Positions 4,615 to 5,424 of a stretch of 5,424 nt of DNA are shown one piece after another. The DNA lies in assembly GCA_002305435.1 (NCBI GenBank), contig DBQZ01000139.1:18136-23559 (forward strand), in the 5' to 3' direction. The notes under the pieces were generated by a model. It saw only the letters and a program-made list of their open reading frames with translations. It did no database searches and was not told where the DNA came from. How positions within the stretch are numbered: the stretch's first letter is position 1; each line of letters opens with the position of its first letter. The position numbers were made by a program, and so were the translations under genes. This DNA comes from Clostridiales bacterium UBA1381 (GTDB lineage Bacteria; Bacillota; Clostridia; UBA1381).

Positions 4615-5424
4615 TTATTTATTGTCGTCGTTATCGACTTCTCTGTAATTAGCATCGTAATACTGGCCGCCGTTGTTTGCACCGCCTGCGTTGTTGTCAG
4701 CGCCCGGAGCCTGCTGGCCGCCGTTGGGGTTAGCCTGCTGGTACATCTTCTCCGATACTTTGTAGAACGCCTGAGTAAGGCTTTCCTTTGCAGCCTTTAT
4801 AGCTTCGGTATCGCTGCCCTTTAAGGCTTCCTTAACCTTATCTATCTCAGCCTGAACCGTGGCTTTTTCAGAAGCATCTATCTTGTCGCCCAGCTCATTT
4901 AATGTCTTTTCGCACTGGTATACCATGGATTCGGCTTCGTTTCTCGTATCAACCTCTTCCTTGCGCTTCTTATCCTCTTCAGCGTATTTTTCAGCCTCTT
5001 TAACGGCTCTTTCAATATCCTCATCGCTGAGGTTTGTGGAGGAAGTAATGGTTATCTTCTGCTCATTGCCTGTACCCAGATCCTTTGCCGATACATTTAC
5101 GATACCGTTTGCGTCAATATCAAACGTAACCTCTATCTGAGGAACGCCTCTGGGAGCCGGAGCTATGCCTGTAAGATTAAAGCGGCCGAGCGTCTTATTA
5201 TACTGAGCCATCTCACGCTCACCCTGCAGGACGTGTACCTCAACACTCGTCTGACCGTCGGCAGCTGTTGAGAATATCTGCGACTTACTTGTCGGTATCG
5301 TTGTGTTTCTCTCAATGAGCTTTGTGAATACTCCGCCCATTGTCTCAATACCGAGCGACAGCGGGGTAACATCAAGAAGAAGTACTCCTGTCTCCTCACC
5401 GCTCAAAACGCCCGCCTGCTTAGC
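4615..5424 (-). CDS. dnaK: Chaperone protein DnaK (Hsp70), C-terminal 269 residues; 5' end outside the window
   Basis: DnaK is the ATP-driven Hsp70 that binds exposed hydrophobic peptides in the cytoplasm, working with DnaJ and GrpE. The frame is open to the right edge and continues AKQAGVLSGEETGVLLLD, the end of the ATPase domain and the interdomain linker (LLLD). So the TTG at 5406 is an internal Leu codon, not a start. The substrate-binding beta domain follows: DVTPLSLGIETMGG, ERNTTIPTSKSQIFSTAADGQTSVEVHVLQGER, and NGIVNVSAKD. Then comes the helical lid (KEAEKYAEEDKKRKEEVDTRNEAE in two runs, about residues 135-215 of the fragment). A disordered Gln/Asn/Gly-rich tail ends in YYDANYREVDNDDNK, equivalent to the usual DADYEEV-type end. 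With dnaJ 154 bp downstream, this is the standard dnaK-dnaJ order. hrcA and grpE, if present, lie off the right edge. Confidence 0.98.
   Translation of the reverse strand, partial: AKQAGVLSGEETGVLLLDVTPLSLGIETMGGVFTKLIERNTTIPTSKSQIFSTAADGQTSVEVHVLQGEREMAQYNKTLGRFNLTGIAPAPRGVPQIEVTFDIDANGIVNVSAKDLGTGNEQKITITSSTNLSDEDIERAVKEAEKYAEEDKKRKEEVDTRNEAESMVYQCEKTLNELGDKIDASEKATVQAEIDKVKEALKGSDTEAIKAAKESLTQAFYKVSEKMYQQANPNGGQQAPGADNNAGGANNGGQYYDANYREVDNDDNK

Noticed and set aside
4605..5406. TTG at 5406 as the start of a short independent gene
   Set aside because: The DnaK frame stays open to the window edge and the residues before it (AKQAGV) match DnaK, so this is an internal codon.

Overview
The window is a single tightly packed run of six genes, all on the minus strand, so it reads from right to left. 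The protein sequences (DnaK tail, DnaJ, two-subunit class I hydro-lyase), AGGAGG-type ribosome binding sites and compact overlaps suggest a Firmicute of the class Clostridia, possibly an Oscillospiraceae/Ruminococcaceae-type gut anaerobe. That placement is an inference from protein flavour; no rRNA or other strong marker is present.

Right part (5424 down to 3321): the C-terminal part of dnaK, cut by the window edge, then a 154-bp gap, then a complete dnaJ. The gap holds a GC-rich hairpin just after the dnaK stop and a near-consensus sigma-A promoter (TTTACA, 17 bp, TATAAT) placed so close to dnaJ that the mRNA leader would be only about 11-14 nt. dnaJ can therefore be expressed apart from dnaK.

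Middle (3297 down to 1301): 23 bp after dnaJ comes a histidinol dehydrogenase (HisD) family gene, then a 71-bp spacer with a C(UUCG)G-capped hairpin, then an imidazoleglycerol-phosphate dehydratase (HisB) family gene. At first sight this is a piece of a histidine operon. Closer reading argues against a plain assignment. The HisD homolog has exchanged two of the four zinc-ligand positions (Gln to Glu and Asp to Asn, which keeps the net charge) and lost a substrate-site histidine. The HisB homolog has lost one histidine of its first HHxxE metal motif and two apparent phosphate-binding residues. No other his gene is visible.

Left part (1304 down to 1): a large-capped HAD-superfamily phosphatase overlaps the HisB-like gene by 4 nt (ATGA). 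The beta subunit of a class I fumarate/tartrate-type Fe-S hydro-lyase overlaps the HAD stop by 1 nt (TAATG) and runs off the left edge. The overlaps indicate translational coupling of HisB-like, HAD and hydro-lyase genes.

Working hypothesis: hisD-like, hisB-like, HAD and possibly the hydro-lyase form a small pathway module that reuses histidine-biosynthesis enzyme folds on a different substrate, placed downstream of a heat-shock gene. The sequence does not reveal the substrate. The conservative alternative is a divergent but genuine pair of histidine genes. No RNA genes, mobile elements, CRISPR arrays or plus-strand genes are supported.
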